From PALSA-1006 sp037140475 (GTDB lineage Bacteria; Pseudomonadota; Gammaproteobacteria; Burkholderiales; Gallionellaceae), in contig JBAXEJ010000062.1 of NCBI GenBank assembly GCA_037140475.1, forward strand, positions 1 through 11,893: 11,893 nucleotides of DNA. Direction: 5' to 3'. Both the position numbers and the translations under genes were made by a program. Below the pieces are notes generated by a model. That model saw nothing but the letters and a program-made list of their open reading frames with translations, had not been told where the DNA came from and did not search any database. How positions within the stretch are numbered: position 1 is the first letter of the stretch; every line of letters begins with the position of its first letter. Below, one piece after another: positions 5,999 to 11,893 of this stretch.

Positions 5999-7047
5999 TG
6001 GGCATCGGACCAGTGATGTTGGATGTGTTGGGAAAAACACTCACACCAGAAGATGAAAAGCGTTTACGCCATCCGCTGGTGGGTGGCGTCATTTTGTTCG
6101 CGCGAAATTATGAATCTCCCAGCCAGCTTGCTACATTAACTGCCAGCATTCGCGCGGTGCGTAATCCGCCGCTGTTGATTTCAGTCGATCACGAAGGTGG
6201 GCGGGTGCAGCGTTTTCGCGAGGGCTTCACCAAGATTCCGCCCATGCGCGAATTGGGCAAGATTTGGGATATGCAGCCCAAACGTGCGAAGCATTTGGCT
6301 GAACAGGCGGGGTGGGTGATGGCGGCAGAATTGCGCGCTCATGGCATCGACTTTAGCTATGCGCCAGTATTGGATGTGGACTACGGCAGCAGTGGGGTAA
6401 TTGGTGATCGCGCGTTTCATTCGCAACCGCAAGCCATCGCCGAGTTGGCCCATAGTCTAATGATCGGTATGAAAAAAGCGGGGATGGCGACCGTTGGCAA
6501 GCATTTTCCCGGACATGGCTTTGTGCGGGCCGATTCGCATTTAGAAATCCCCGTGGATGAGCGCGAGTTTGTCGATATTGAGATGAGCGATTTAATTCCG
6601 TTCCGGCAGATGGTGAATTTTGGATTGACGGCGGTGATGCCAGCGCATGTGATCTACCCTAAAATTGATGCGCGTCCAGCGGGTTTTTCAAAAGTTTGGC
6701 TAAGAAATATTTTGCGCGGTGAGTTGAAATTTGAAGGATGTATTTTCAGCGATGACTTGAGCATGGAAGGGGCGACGGTCGCCGGCGGAATCGTGCAACG
6801 TGCAGAAGCCGCGCTGGAGGCTGGTTGCGATATGGTGCTGGTTTGTAACAAGCCGGAATCAGCGGATGAGCTGCTTGATGGTTTGATTTGGCAGATGTCG
6901 GCCACGAGCAAAGCACGCTTGGCACACATGCGCGGGCATCATCACCCGATCAATTCGGTGCAACTACATGAGTCTGCTGAATATGTAAAAGCGCTGCATG
7001 AAATTGCCAGCATTGGCAGCAGTAGCGGCGATCTGGCTCTTGTATAA
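5998..7047 (+). CDS. nagZ: Beta-N-acetylhexosaminidase NagZ (peptidoglycan recycling)
   Basis: NagZ (349 residues, glycoside hydrolase family 3) removes N-acetylglucosamine from anhydro-muropeptides in the cytoplasm during cell-wall recycling. In bacteria with an inducible AmpC beta-lactamase its products act as signals. Substrate-site and catalytic motifs are all present: SVDHEGGRVQRF (62-73), YAPVLDVDYG (121-130), KHFPGHG (168-174), the D179-x-H181 acid/base dyad, MPAHVIY (214-220) and SDDLSMEGA with likely nucleophile D252. A strong ribosome binding site GGAAGGAGGG at 5983-5992 precedes ATG 5998 inside the end of acpS, so nagZ may be translated well on its own. It is the last gene of the recO operon before a gap of about 145 bases. 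Confidence 0.97.
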   Translation: MGIGPVMLDVLGKTLTPEDEKRLRHPLVGGVILFARNYESPSQLATLTASIRAVRNPPLLISVDHEGGRVQRFREGFTKIPPMRELGKIWDMQPKRAKHLAEQAGWVMAAELRAHGIDFSYAPVLDVDYGSSGVIGDRAFHSQPQAIAELAHSLMIGMKKAGMATVGKHFPGHGFVRADSHLEIPVDEREFVDIEMSDLIPFRQMVNFGLTAVMPAHVIYPKIDARPAGFSKVWLRNILRGELKFEGCIFSDDLSMEGATVAGGIVQRAEAALEAGCDMVLVCNKPESADELLDGLIWQMSATSKARLAHMRGHHHPINSVQLHESAEYVKALHEIASIGSSSGDLALV

Positions 7048-7048
7048 T
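7043..7048 (+). promoter_or_regulatory. Possible -10 box of a zipA-ligA promoter
   Basis: A perfect TATAAT lies over the nagZ stop codon, about 145 bases before the zipA ATG. No good -35 lies at 16-18 bases upstream. If used, it would give a leader of about 140 bases that contains the repeat at 7061-7150. A perfect hexamer can occur by chance, so this is weak support. Confidence 0.25.
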
Positions 7049-7060
7049 TATCGAAGTCGT

Positions 7061-7150
7061 ACTTGGCCACAGATAAACACAGATAAACACGGATGGCTTG
7101 GCTAATTTTAACTACTCAAGCTTTTTATCAGTGATGATCTGTAGCTAATT
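7061..7150. repeat. Degenerate dispersed-type repeat in the nagZ-zipA gap
   Basis: The gap holds three 10-base units in tandem: CACAGATAAA (7068-7077), an identical copy (7078-7087), and a diverged CACGGATGGC (7088-7097). The outer ends form an imperfect inverted repeat: 7061-7074 (ending CCACAGAT) matches the reverse complement of 7137-7150 (beginning ATCTGTAG) at 11 of 14 positions. Sequences of the type CCACAGAT-AACACAGAT-AACACGGAT are familiar as dispersed intergenic repeats in several bacterial genomes. It ends 43 bases before the chosen zipA start. Copy number was not checked. Confidence 0.6.
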
Positions 7151-7193
7151 AATTTTTTTGATATTTAACCATTGGTTCAATCGGTGTCTCGAC

Positions 7194-8264
7194 ATGAGTG
7201 AATTGCAAATCGGTTTGTTGGCGATCGGTATCGTGGTGGTAGTTGCTGTGTACGTTTATGGATTTTGGCAGCAGCGACAGTACCGCAGAAAAATTGGTGG
7301 CGCTTTTCAAACGGATCGAGAAGATGTGCTGTATAGCGCAGTGCCAAGAAATGCGACTCCTCAAGTAGAAACGTTGATTGATGAAGAGCTTGCGGAACTT
7401 GAAGAAATGGAAACGCATCGAATCGTCGTGGATGATGAAATATGTGGTTTGCTGGATGCGACGACCGATTATGTTATTTCAATGACGCTGCATAACCCCC
7501 TTACTACTCTAGTGCTAGCGCCGCTTTGGAGCCGCCGATTTGATTTTGGTAAGAGTGTAAACGCCTGCGGCCAAAATGCTCACACCAAGCGTTGGGAACG
7601 CCTTATTCCTGAAAGCCACCCCTCCTATACAGCATTTAAGATCGGACTGCAGTTGGCTGATCGCACCGGGGCGGTCAGCGAAACACGCCTAGTTGAGTTT
7701 CAAATGGTGTTGAACGAAATTGCCGAACAGGAGCAAGCAGAAATTTCTCATCCTTCAATCGAAGAGGCGATTGAGAAAGCAAAAGACCTCGATCAATTCT
7801 GTCTTGAAGTGGATCAAATGATTGGTCTGAATATTTTGCCGGGTGGCGATCGTTTGCTATTTGGTAGCGAGATTGCGCAGGTAGCAGAGCGGCACGGTAT
7901 GTTGCTACAAGCCGATGGTTCATTCCACCTGCTGAATGAGCAAGGTTTGACCTTATTCAGTCTGACCAATATGGACGGTTCCGCTTTTCAGCATCACACG
8001 CTCACGCAAACGCGTGTGCAAGGCCTCACCTTATTGTTGGACGTGCCCCGCGTGGAACGCCCCGCGCATCAGTTCGATGAAATGGCGGTGTTAGGGCGTC
8101 AGCTTGCGATGGATCTTAAATCGGCTTTAGTTGACGATCATCGTGTCGCGTTAGGTGATCCCGCGATTGCCAATATTCGTGAGCAGGTCGCTGCTATTGA
8201 AGGTCAAATGCTTGAAGGCAAAGTAATCGCTGGTAGCGCGCAAGCACTTAGATTGTTTTCCTGA
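7194..8264 (+). CDS. zipA: Cell division protein ZipA (FtsZ-interacting membrane anchor)
   Basis: ZipA tethers FtsZ to the inner membrane at the division site. From ATG 7194 the protein has 356 residues. A short N-terminus is followed by one membrane helix (about 5-23, IGLLAIGIVVVVAVYVYGF) and a basic patch QRQYRRK. Next is an acidic stretch (58-82), a middle segment (about 84-180), and a C-terminal ZipA domain (about 200-345) with DLDQFCLEVDQMIGL, FHLLNEQGLTLFSLTNMDGSAF, GLTLLLDVPRV and MAVLGRQLAMDLKSALVDDHR. ATG 7194 is preferred over an in-frame TTG at 7158 because the helix then starts at residue 5. No strong ribosome binding site is visible. The Pro/Gln-rich linker of E. coli ZipA is absent. 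Its TGA shares one base with the ligA ATG, and the zipA-ligA pairing is common in betaproteobacteria. Confidence 0.9.
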   Translation: MSELQIGLLAIGIVVVVAVYVYGFWQQRQYRRKIGGAFQTDREDVLYSAVPRNATPQVETLIDEELAELEEMETHRIVVDDEICGLLDATTDYVISMTLHNPLTTLVLAPLWSRRFDFGKSVNACGQNAHTKRWERLIPESHPSYTAFKIGLQLADRTGAVSETRLVEFQMVLNEIAEQEQAEISHPSIEEAIEKAKDLDQFCLEVDQMIGLNILPGGDRLLFGSEIAQVAERHGMLLQADGSFHLLNEQGLTLFSLTNMDGSAFQHHTLTQTRVQGLTLLLDVPRVERPAHQFDEMAVLGRQLAMDLKSALVDDHRVALGDPAIANIREQVAAIEGQMLEGKVIAGSAQALRLFS

Positions 8265-10336
8265 TGGAAGTGAAGCAACGCGTTGCACAATTGCGTGCAG
8301 AAATTGAACGGTACGCTTATGCGTATTACGTGTTGGACAAGCCGACAATTCCCGATGCGGAATACGATCGATTGTTTCGTGAGCTACAGTCTTTAGAAAC
8401 TCAATATCCCGAATTACTGACAGCCGATTCACCGACGCAACGTGTGGGCGGAAAAATTCTTGATGGTTTTACGCCAGTGCGTCATGCGGTACCGATGCTT
8501 TCTATTCGCACCGAGACTGACACCGAGCCGAGTGGTGCGTTTAATTTTGATGTACGAGTGCGTAATGCGCTTGGTGAGCATACCGGTGAAATTGAGTATG
8601 CCTGCGAGCTGAAATTCGATGGCTTGGCGATCAATCTGCGCTATGAGCATGGGGTGCTAGTGCAAGCGGCAACGCGAGGCGATGGAGAAACCGGCGAGGA
8701 TGTGACACAAAACGTACGCACGATTCACTGCATTCCTTTGAGTTTAAAAAACGCCGAGGCGGAGATTTTAGAAGTGCGCGGCGAGGTTTATATGGCGCGC
8801 AAAGACTTTGAGCGTTACAACGCAAAACAACGGGAATTGGGTTTGCCTACCTTGGTTAACCCGCGTAACGGCGCAGCAGGTAGCATACGCCAGCTTGATC
8901 CCATGTTGGCTGGCAAGCGCTCGTTGTCATTTTTTGCCTATGGCTTGGGCGAAATAAAAGGTTGGTCGCTACCCGCTACACATAGTGGAATTCTGAATGC
9001 GCTTGCAGAATTGGGACTGCCCGTGTGTGAGGTGCGTGGCGTGGCGAAAGGGGCTGAAGAGTTGGCAGTCTTTCATCGGCGTGTCGCTGCGCAACGCGCT
9101 ACGTTACCTTTCGATATTGACGGCGTGGTTTACAAAGTGAACTCACTCCAGCTGCAAGCAGCGTTGGGTTTTGTCTCGCGTGAACCACGCTGGGCCGTGG
9201 CACATAAATATCCTGCCGAAGAACAGCTCACCATCGTGCGCGATATTGAAATTCAAGTAGGGCGCACGGGTAAGCTAACTCCAGTGGCGAAGCTAGAGCC
9301 AGTGTTTGTGGGCGGTACGACAGTTAGTAATGCTACCTTGCACAACGAAACGGAAACAAGGCGCAAAGATGTGCGCGTGGGTGATACGGTGATTGTGCGT
9401 CGGGCAGGGGATGTGATTCCTGAAGTGGTTGGCGTCGTTCTGGAAAAGCGCCCGAGCAATGCGGGAGAGGCGTTTGATTTGTTTCAACGCTTACAAGGCA
9501 AGTGTCCGGTGTGCGCTAGCACCATTGTGCGTGCAGAGGGGGAGGCTGATTGGCGTTGTAGTGGTGGCTTGTTTTGTGCGGCGCAACGCACTCAGGCTTT
9601 GTTGCACTTCGCCGGACGTCGCGCCATGGATATTGAAGGATTAGGTGATAAGCTGGTGGAGCAATTGGTTGCCCAAGATTTGGTACACACCCCAGCCGAT
9701 ATATATCGACTGGATCTGCCAACATTGGCAAACTTAGCGCGTATGGGTGAAAAATCAGCATTAAATTTGCTCGCCGCTATCACTCAGAGCAAACAGACAA
9801 CGCTTGCTCGATTTATTTATGCCTTGGGCATTCGCAATGTGGGAGAAGCAACGGCGAAAGATTTGGCACGTCATTTTGGCAAATTGGATAATGTCATGGT
9901 GGCCGATGAAGCGCGTCTGCAACAAGTACCCGATGTGGGTCCAATTGTGGCGGCAAGTATTGTGAGCTTCTTCGCCGAATCGCATAATCAAGAAGTGGTG
10001 AATGATTTGCGAGCGCAGGGTGTTAGCTGGTCTGAGCAAGAGGCACAAGTGCAAAAAGTGTTGCCGTTGGCGGGCAAAATTTTCGTGCTGACGGGAACAT
10101 TGACTACAATGGGACGTGAAGATGCCAAAGCACAATTGGAGGCGTTAGGGGCCAAGGTGAGTGGGAGTGTTTCCAAAAAAACTGACTATGTGGTGGCAGG
10201 CGCTGAGGCGGGCAGTAAATTGGATAAAGCGCGTGAGCTCAATGTCGCTGTGTGGGAAGAGCAGAAATTATTAGCAATGTTCCAAGAATACGAAAACAAC
10301 AGCAATCCACAGATTACGCAGATTTCAACAGATTAA
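8264..10336 (+). CDS. ligA: NAD+-dependent DNA ligase LigA
   Basis: LigA (690 residues) seals nicks in DNA during replication and repair using NAD+. All domains are visible. The N-terminal Ia domain has YAYYVLDKPTIPDAEYD (18-34). The adenylation motif KFDG has nucleophile K117 (K115 in E. coli), followed by TRGDGETGEDVTQN. An OB-fold with VGRTGKLTPVA comes next. The zinc finger is formed by C414, C417, C432 and C438, with the same spacing as in E. coli. Helix-hairpin-helix repeats follow, and a C-terminal BRCT domain (about 602-675) has FVLTGTL and DYVVAGAEAGSKLDKA. After the BRCT domain the last codons (SNPQITQISTD, 680-690) and the stop come from a dispersed-type repeat, so the native stop has probably been replaced. 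Function should be unaffected because the tail is beyond the BRCT domain. Confidence 0.98.
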   Translation: MEVKQRVAQLRAEIERYAYAYYVLDKPTIPDAEYDRLFRELQSLETQYPELLTADSPTQRVGGKILDGFTPVRHAVPMLSIRTETDTEPSGAFNFDVRVRNALGEHTGEIEYACELKFDGLAINLRYEHGVLVQAATRGDGETGEDVTQNVRTIHCIPLSLKNAEAEILEVRGEVYMARKDFERYNAKQRELGLPTLVNPRNGAAGSIRQLDPMLAGKRSLSFFAYGLGEIKGWSLPATHSGILNALAELGLPVCEVRGVAKGAEELAVFHRRVAAQRATLPFDIDGVVYKVNSLQLQAALGFVSREPRWAVAHKYPAEEQLTIVRDIEIQVGRTGKLTPVAKLEPVFVGGTTVSNATLHNETETRRKDVRVGDTVIVRRAGDVIPEVVGVVLEKRPSNAGEAFDLFQRLQGKCPVCASTIVRAEGEADWRCSGGLFCAAQRTQALLHFAGRRAMDIEGLGDKLVEQLVAQDLVHTPADIYRLDLPTLANLARMGEKSALNLLAAITQSKQTTLARFIYALGIRNVGEATAKDLARHFGKLDNVMVADEARLQQVPDVGPIVAASIVSFFAESHNQEVVNDLRAQGVSWSEQEAQVQKVLPLAGKIFVLTGTLTTMGREDAKAQLEALGAKVSGSVSKKTDYVVAGAEAGSKLDKARELNVAVWEEQKLLAMFQEYENNSNPQITQISTD

Positions 10337-10407
10337 TAATGGGATAAAAAATCTGCGTTAATCTCTCTGCCAGAGGGTACAAGAACCGCTTCGAGGCAAT
10401 CTGTGGA
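10306..10407. repeat. Nested inverted repeat spanning the ligA 3' end and intergenic region
   Basis: The outer arms TCCACAGATT (10306-10315) and AATCTGTGGA (10398-10407) are perfect inverted copies. Inside them ACGCAGATT (10316-10324) and AATCTGCGT (10350-10358) form a second perfect pair, which extends by a few bases if one inserted base is allowed. The left side encodes NPQITQISTD, which closely resembles the NPQITQI peptide this kind of repeat yields when read in frame. The element provides the ligA stop codon and fills most of the ligA-galU gap. T-rich DNA follows (10413-10431). Confidence 0.7.
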
Positions 10408-10444
10408 AAAAGTTTTTTAGATTATTTTTTTAAGGCCTATCAGT
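10408..10444 (+). promoter_or_regulatory. AT-rich leader before galU
   Basis: This stretch has T runs at 10413-10418 and 10425-10431 and ends with a weak ribosome binding site AAGG (10432-10435), 9 bases before the galU ATG. A promoter for galU-hpt is likely somewhere in this gap because the gene upstream is functionally unrelated, but no clear -35/-10 pair can be named. The nested repeat followed by T runs could also reduce read-through from ligA. Confidence 0.25.
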
Positions 10445-11311
10445 ATGAAAAAAATCACTAAAGCAGTATTTCCGGTGGCGGGCATGGGTAGTCGATTTTT
10501 GCCTGCGACGAAAGCAACAGCAAAAGAAATGTTGCCGGTGGTCGATAAGCCGCTGATTCAGTATGCGGTAGAAGAGGCAATTGCTGCAGGCATTACCGAC
10601 ATGGTGTTTATTACCGGACGTCATAAGCGTGCTATTGAGGATCATTTTGACAAGGCTTATGAATTAGAAGCGACCTTGGCGGCGCAAGGCAAAAATGATT
10701 TGCTACGCATTGTGCAAGAGGTGGTGCCCAAACATGTGAACTGTATTTACATTCGCCAAGCCGAGCCATTAGGTTTGGGGCATGCCGTATTGTGTGCACG
10801 ACCCGTAGTGCAAGATGAGCCCTTTGCAGTGATTTTGGCGGACGACCTACTTGATGGCAAACCTGCGGTAATGAGGCAAATGGTGGATGTGTTTGCGCAA
10901 AACCAATGCTCTATCTTGGGCGTGCAAGAAGTGCCGCGCGCGCATACCAAGCAGTACGGAATTGTCAGTGGGGATGAGTTGAGCGCGAGCCTTGTCCAAG
11001 TTAAAAAAATTGTGGAAAAGCCCAAGCCAGAAGTGGCCCCTTCTACTCTGGCGGTTGTCGGGCGTTACATTTTGACGCCGAGTATTTTTGATCACTTGAC
11101 TAAAGTTTGGCCGGGCGCGGGCGGCGAAATTCAACTCACGGACGGTATTGCCTCACTGATGCAAGAAGAAAAATTGTTGGCCTATCGTTTTGAAGGCACG
11201 CGTTATGACTGTGGATCAAAGTTGGGTTATTTAAAAGCACAGGTCGCCTTTGGTTTGAAGCATGAAGAGTTAAGTGCTGAGTTCATCGAGTATTTAAAAT
11301 CGTTGCGATGA
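10445..11311 (+). CDS. galU: UTP-glucose-1-phosphate uridylyltransferase GalU
   Basis: GalU (288 residues) makes UDP-glucose from UTP and glucose 1-phosphate, supplying lipopolysaccharide, exopolysaccharide and glycogen-type pathways. The nucleotide-binding start FPVAGMGSRFLPATKATAKE (9-28) has the G-x-G-x-R pattern, and EMLPVVDKPLIQY follows. Also present are LGLGHAVLCA (109-118), the metal/nucleotide site LADDLLD (131-137), QYGIVSG (170-176), VEKPKP (190-195) and GGEIQLTDG (226-234), all typical of bacterial GalU. Length is normal. Its TGA overlaps the ATG of hpt (11308-11311), so the two are co-transcribed. Plant-type UDP-sugar pyrophosphorylases and RfbA-type thymidylyltransferases lack this motif set. 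Confidence 0.97.
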   Translation: MKKITKAVFPVAGMGSRFLPATKATAKEMLPVVDKPLIQYAVEEAIAAGITDMVFITGRHKRAIEDHFDKAYELEATLAAQGKNDLLRIVQEVVPKHVNCIYIRQAEPLGLGHAVLCARPVVQDEPFAVILADDLLDGKPAVMRQMVDVFAQNQCSILGVQEVPRAHTKQYGIVSGDELSASLVQVKKIVEKPKPEVAPSTLAVVGRYILTPSIFDHLTKVWPGAGGEIQLTDGIASLMQEEKLLAYRFEGTRYDCGSKLGYLKAQVAFGLKHEELSAEFIEYLKSLR

Positions 11312-11856
11312 TTTCAAACCAACAAGCACGAGAGGCATTGCAAGAGGCGGAATTGCTTTTTTCGGAAGAGCAGGTTCAGCTTGCTTTGCATCGCGTGGCG
11401 CAAGAAATTAATGAAAAACTGGCGGATCAGCATCCCCTGGTGTTGTCAGTGATGGGAGGCGCTGTTGTTTTTACTGGGCAACTATTGCCATTGCTTAACT
11501 TTCCTTTGGATTTTGATTACGTGCATGTATCGCGTTACGGTAATGCGCAACAGGGCGGTGAGATGCATTGGAAGGTGGCACCTCGGGAGAATGTGCGAGG
11601 GAAAATCGTGCTCGTGGTGGACGATATTCTCGATGAAGGCGAAACGATGGCGGCGATAAAACAGCGCGTGATGGAATTAGGTGCAGCGGGTTTTTACAGT
11701 GCCGTCTTCGCTGAAAAAGCTAATGGTAAAAACAAACCGGTGCAGGCTGACTTTATAGGATTAACCGTTCCTAATCGTTTTGTATTTGGCTATGGAATGG
11801 ATTTTCATGGGGTGTGGCGGAATCTGCCCGCAATTTATGCGGTAAAGGAAATGTGA
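11308..11856 (+). CDS. hpt: Hypoxanthine/guanine-type phosphoribosyltransferase
   Basis: This type I phosphoribosyltransferase (182 residues) most likely converts hypoxanthine or guanine with PRPP to IMP or GMP in purine salvage. The PRPP-binding signature VLVVDDILDEGETM lies at residues 101-114. The upstream PRPP loop LSVMGGAVVFTGQLL (46-60) and the DFDYVHVSRYG block (68-78) match the HGPRT group. The C-terminal VPNRFVFGYGMDFHGVWRNLP segment also fits (the G-Y-G-M-D-F pattern of purine-specific members). Base preference between hypoxanthine and guanine is not decided by sequence here. It overlaps galU by 4 bases and the next gene by one base. Confidence 0.92.
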   Translation: MISNQQAREALQEAELLFSEEQVQLALHRVAQEINEKLADQHPLVLSVMGGAVVFTGQLLPLLNFPLDFDYVHVSRYGNAQQGGEMHWKVAPRENVRGKIVLVVDDILDEGETMAAIKQRVMELGAAGFYSAVFAEKANGKNKPVQADFIGLTVPNRFVFGYGMDFHGVWRNLPAIYAVKEM

Positions 11857-11893
11857 TGAAAATCTTCAAGAATTGTAGCGAGCAATTTGAAAG
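11856..11893 (+). CDS. Start of a further gene, cut by the window edge
   Basis: An ATG shares its first base with the hpt TGA (TGATG, 11854-11858) and the frame stays open to the window end, giving only MKIFKNCSEQFE. The TGATG junction matches the acpS-nagZ and zipA-ligA style of coupling, so a true gene is plausible. GGTAAAGGA (11841-11849) could hold its ribosome binding site. The product cannot be recognised from 12 residues. Confidence 0.45.
   Translation, partial: MKIFKNCSEQFE

Noticed and set aside
7068..7097. Possible CRISPR-like direct repeats
   Set aside because: The 10-base units are adjacent with no spacers, only two are identical, and no cas gene is present.
7158..7193. Upstream TTG start for zipA
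   Set aside because: It would add 12 polar and aromatic residues before the membrane helix and lies next to the repeat. ATG 7194 gives the usual ZipA N-terminus.
3761..9783. Long - strand frames opposite toxin, recO, pdxJ, nagZ, zipA and ligA genes
   Set aside because: They lie opposite strongly supported genes and show no recognisable domains. They arise from the codon bias of the + strand.

Overview
The window looks like chromosomal DNA of a betaproteobacterium. This is inferred from the order recO-pdxJ-acpS-nagZ and zipA-ligA, and from the protein sequences. A member of the Nitrosomonadales or a relative is plausible, but the genus cannot be fixed from the sequence alone. Every gene I can support lies on the + strand, and they are packed tightly, with many stop/start overlaps of 1, 4 or 8 bases.

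Region 1 (1 to about 3600) is an accessory module that resembles a small restriction or defence cassette. It holds the 3' part of an MmeI-like adenine-specific DNA methyltransferase (possibly a fused restriction-modification enzyme whose N-terminus lies outside the window). After it come an FRG-domain protein and a small conserved hypothetical protein that overlaps the FRG gene by ATGA. The methyltransferase gene carries two different palindromic repeat-like inserts that keep its reading frame. Its presumed target-recognition segment also differs in base composition from its flanks.

Region 2 (3640-4181) is a type II toxin-antitoxin pair: an addiction-module antitoxin of the PF09720 kind and a RelE/ParE-type toxin. 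The toxin stop overlaps the recO start by ATGA, so the mobile-type module is joined directly to a housekeeping operon.

Region 3 (4178-7047) is the core operon recO (recombinational repair), pdxJ (pyridoxine 5'-phosphate synthase), acpS (holo-ACP synthase) and nagZ (beta-N-acetylglucosaminidase of peptidoglycan recycling).

Region 4 (7048-10444) holds zipA (FtsZ anchoring in cell division) and ligA (NAD+-dependent DNA ligase). Each is bordered by a degenerate dispersed repeat: one lies between nagZ and zipA, and another supplies the last codons and the stop of ligA and fills much of the ligA-galU gap.

Region 5 (10445-11893) holds galU (UTP-glucose-1-phosphate uridylyltransferase), hpt (a hypoxanthine/guanine-type phosphoribosyltransferase) and the first codons of a further gene cut by the window edge.

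No rRNA, tRNA, CRISPR array, insertion sequence with a transposase, or replication origin was recognised. The most notable signal is that at least four repeat-like palindromic elements of different types lie in 12 kb, and three of them contribute to coding sequence without breaking it.
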